Source: Planctomycetes bacterium UBA7888 (GTDB taxonomy: Bacteria; Planctomycetota; UBA1135). Taken from it: a DNA stretch of 22,218 bases. Under the pieces are notes generated by a model. The model was not told where the DNA came from and ran no database searches. It was given only the letters and a program-made list of their open reading frames with translations. A program made the translations under genes and the position numbers. The stretch is from NCBI GenBank assembly GCA_002500505.1, contig DLRM01000043.1:1-22218 (forward strand), given 5' to 3'. The number at the start of each line of letters is the position of its first letter. Position 1 is the stretch's first letter. Shown here one piece after another: positions 22,043-22,218 of the stretch.

Positions 22043-22218
22043 TGAACTTCAAACCCGTTGCTGGGAATGGTGAGGGCCCATCCCATGCAGTCCCGAGGGA
22101 GCTGCGCGAAGAAAATGCCTTCAGGACCCGTAAAGACCGCATCGGGCATGTCGAAAGCTTCCACTTGAAGAGTCCAAGAAATCCCAGAGCCAAAGCTCAG
22201 AGGGGGATCTTCTGAGGC
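22039..22218 (-). CDS. C-terminal fragment of an unidentified protein, cut by the right edge
   Basis: Reading the minus strand from the right edge gives 60 codons without a stop, ending in a TGA at 22039-22041 that overlaps the lipoprotein ATG (ATGA). The visible sequence includes GSGISWTLQVEAFDMPDAV and CMGWALTIPSNGFEVQ at the C-terminus. No family is recognised. The 4-nt overlap and uninterrupted frame are the evidence that it is coding. With the start missing, its location in the cell cannot be judged. Confidence 0.65.
   Translation of the reverse strand, partial: ASEDPPLSFGSGISWTLQVEAFDMPDAVFTGPEGIFFAQLPRDCMGWALTIPSNGFEVQ

Noticed and set aside
1..22218. CRISPR arrays, tRNA/rRNA genes, insertion sequences, attachment sites
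   Set aside because: None seen: no regularly spaced repeats, no cloverleaf-like sequences, no transposase or integrase frames.

Overview
The window looks like the core chromosome of a Gram-negative (diderm) bacterium of moderate GC content. It carries a FadL-type outer-membrane protein, kdsA for Kdo/LPS synthesis, a secretin with a GspK-like minor pseudopilin, and lipoproteins. The mix of an SUMF1-domain exported protein, a FliA/WhiG-type sigma factor, rpsO-pnp and a CdsA with a relaxed signature would suit Planctomycetota or a neighbouring phylum. That placement is only an inference. Genes are tightly packed and mostly on the minus strand. There is no tRNA, rRNA, CRISPR array, transposon or phage gene, and no gene-free stretch reaches 300 bases.

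Layout. (1) 1-2054, minus: an RluA/RluD-type pseudouridine synthase overlaps by 4 nt the start of a FadL/OmpP1-type porin that runs off the left edge. (2) 2214-3932, plus: a secreted SUMF1-domain protein, convergent with the next pair and sharing a CTAA stop tetramer with it. (3) 3929-7521, minus: an RmlD-like reductase overlapping valS by 4 nt. (4) 7560-9232, plus: a DAG-kinase-family lipid kinase overlapping kdsA by 4 nt; kdsA meets the next gene tail to tail in a shared CTAG. (5) 9229-14392, minus: purA-uppS-cdsA-phoH-ybeY with overlaps of 1-4 nt or a 9-nt gap, then, after 136 nt, a FliA/WhiG-type sigma factor. (6) 14464-15144, plus: an unrecognised protein whose 3' end overlaps gspK by 65 nt. 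(7) 15080-18443, minus: a small secreted protein, a short secretin and a GspK-like protein. (8) 18609-22218, minus: two coupled exported proteins (the upstream one cut by the right edge), then rpsO and pnp, closed by a clear intrinsic terminator.

Functionally, the centre of the window is envelope building: UppS makes the undecaprenyl carrier, CdsA makes CDP-diacylglycerol, KdsA makes Kdo-8-phosphate and the kinase phosphorylates a lipid. Around this sits RNA metabolism: PNPase, YbeY, PhoH/YbeZ, RluA-type synthase, ValRS and S15.

No unmistakable new system is present. The points most worth a second look are the isolated secretin/GspK/small-protein cluster, the RGG-rich tail of PNPase, YbeY with a non-His third metal ligand, the SUMF1 protein lacking catalytic cysteines and carrying an unassigned C-terminal half, and the convergent stop-codon sharing.
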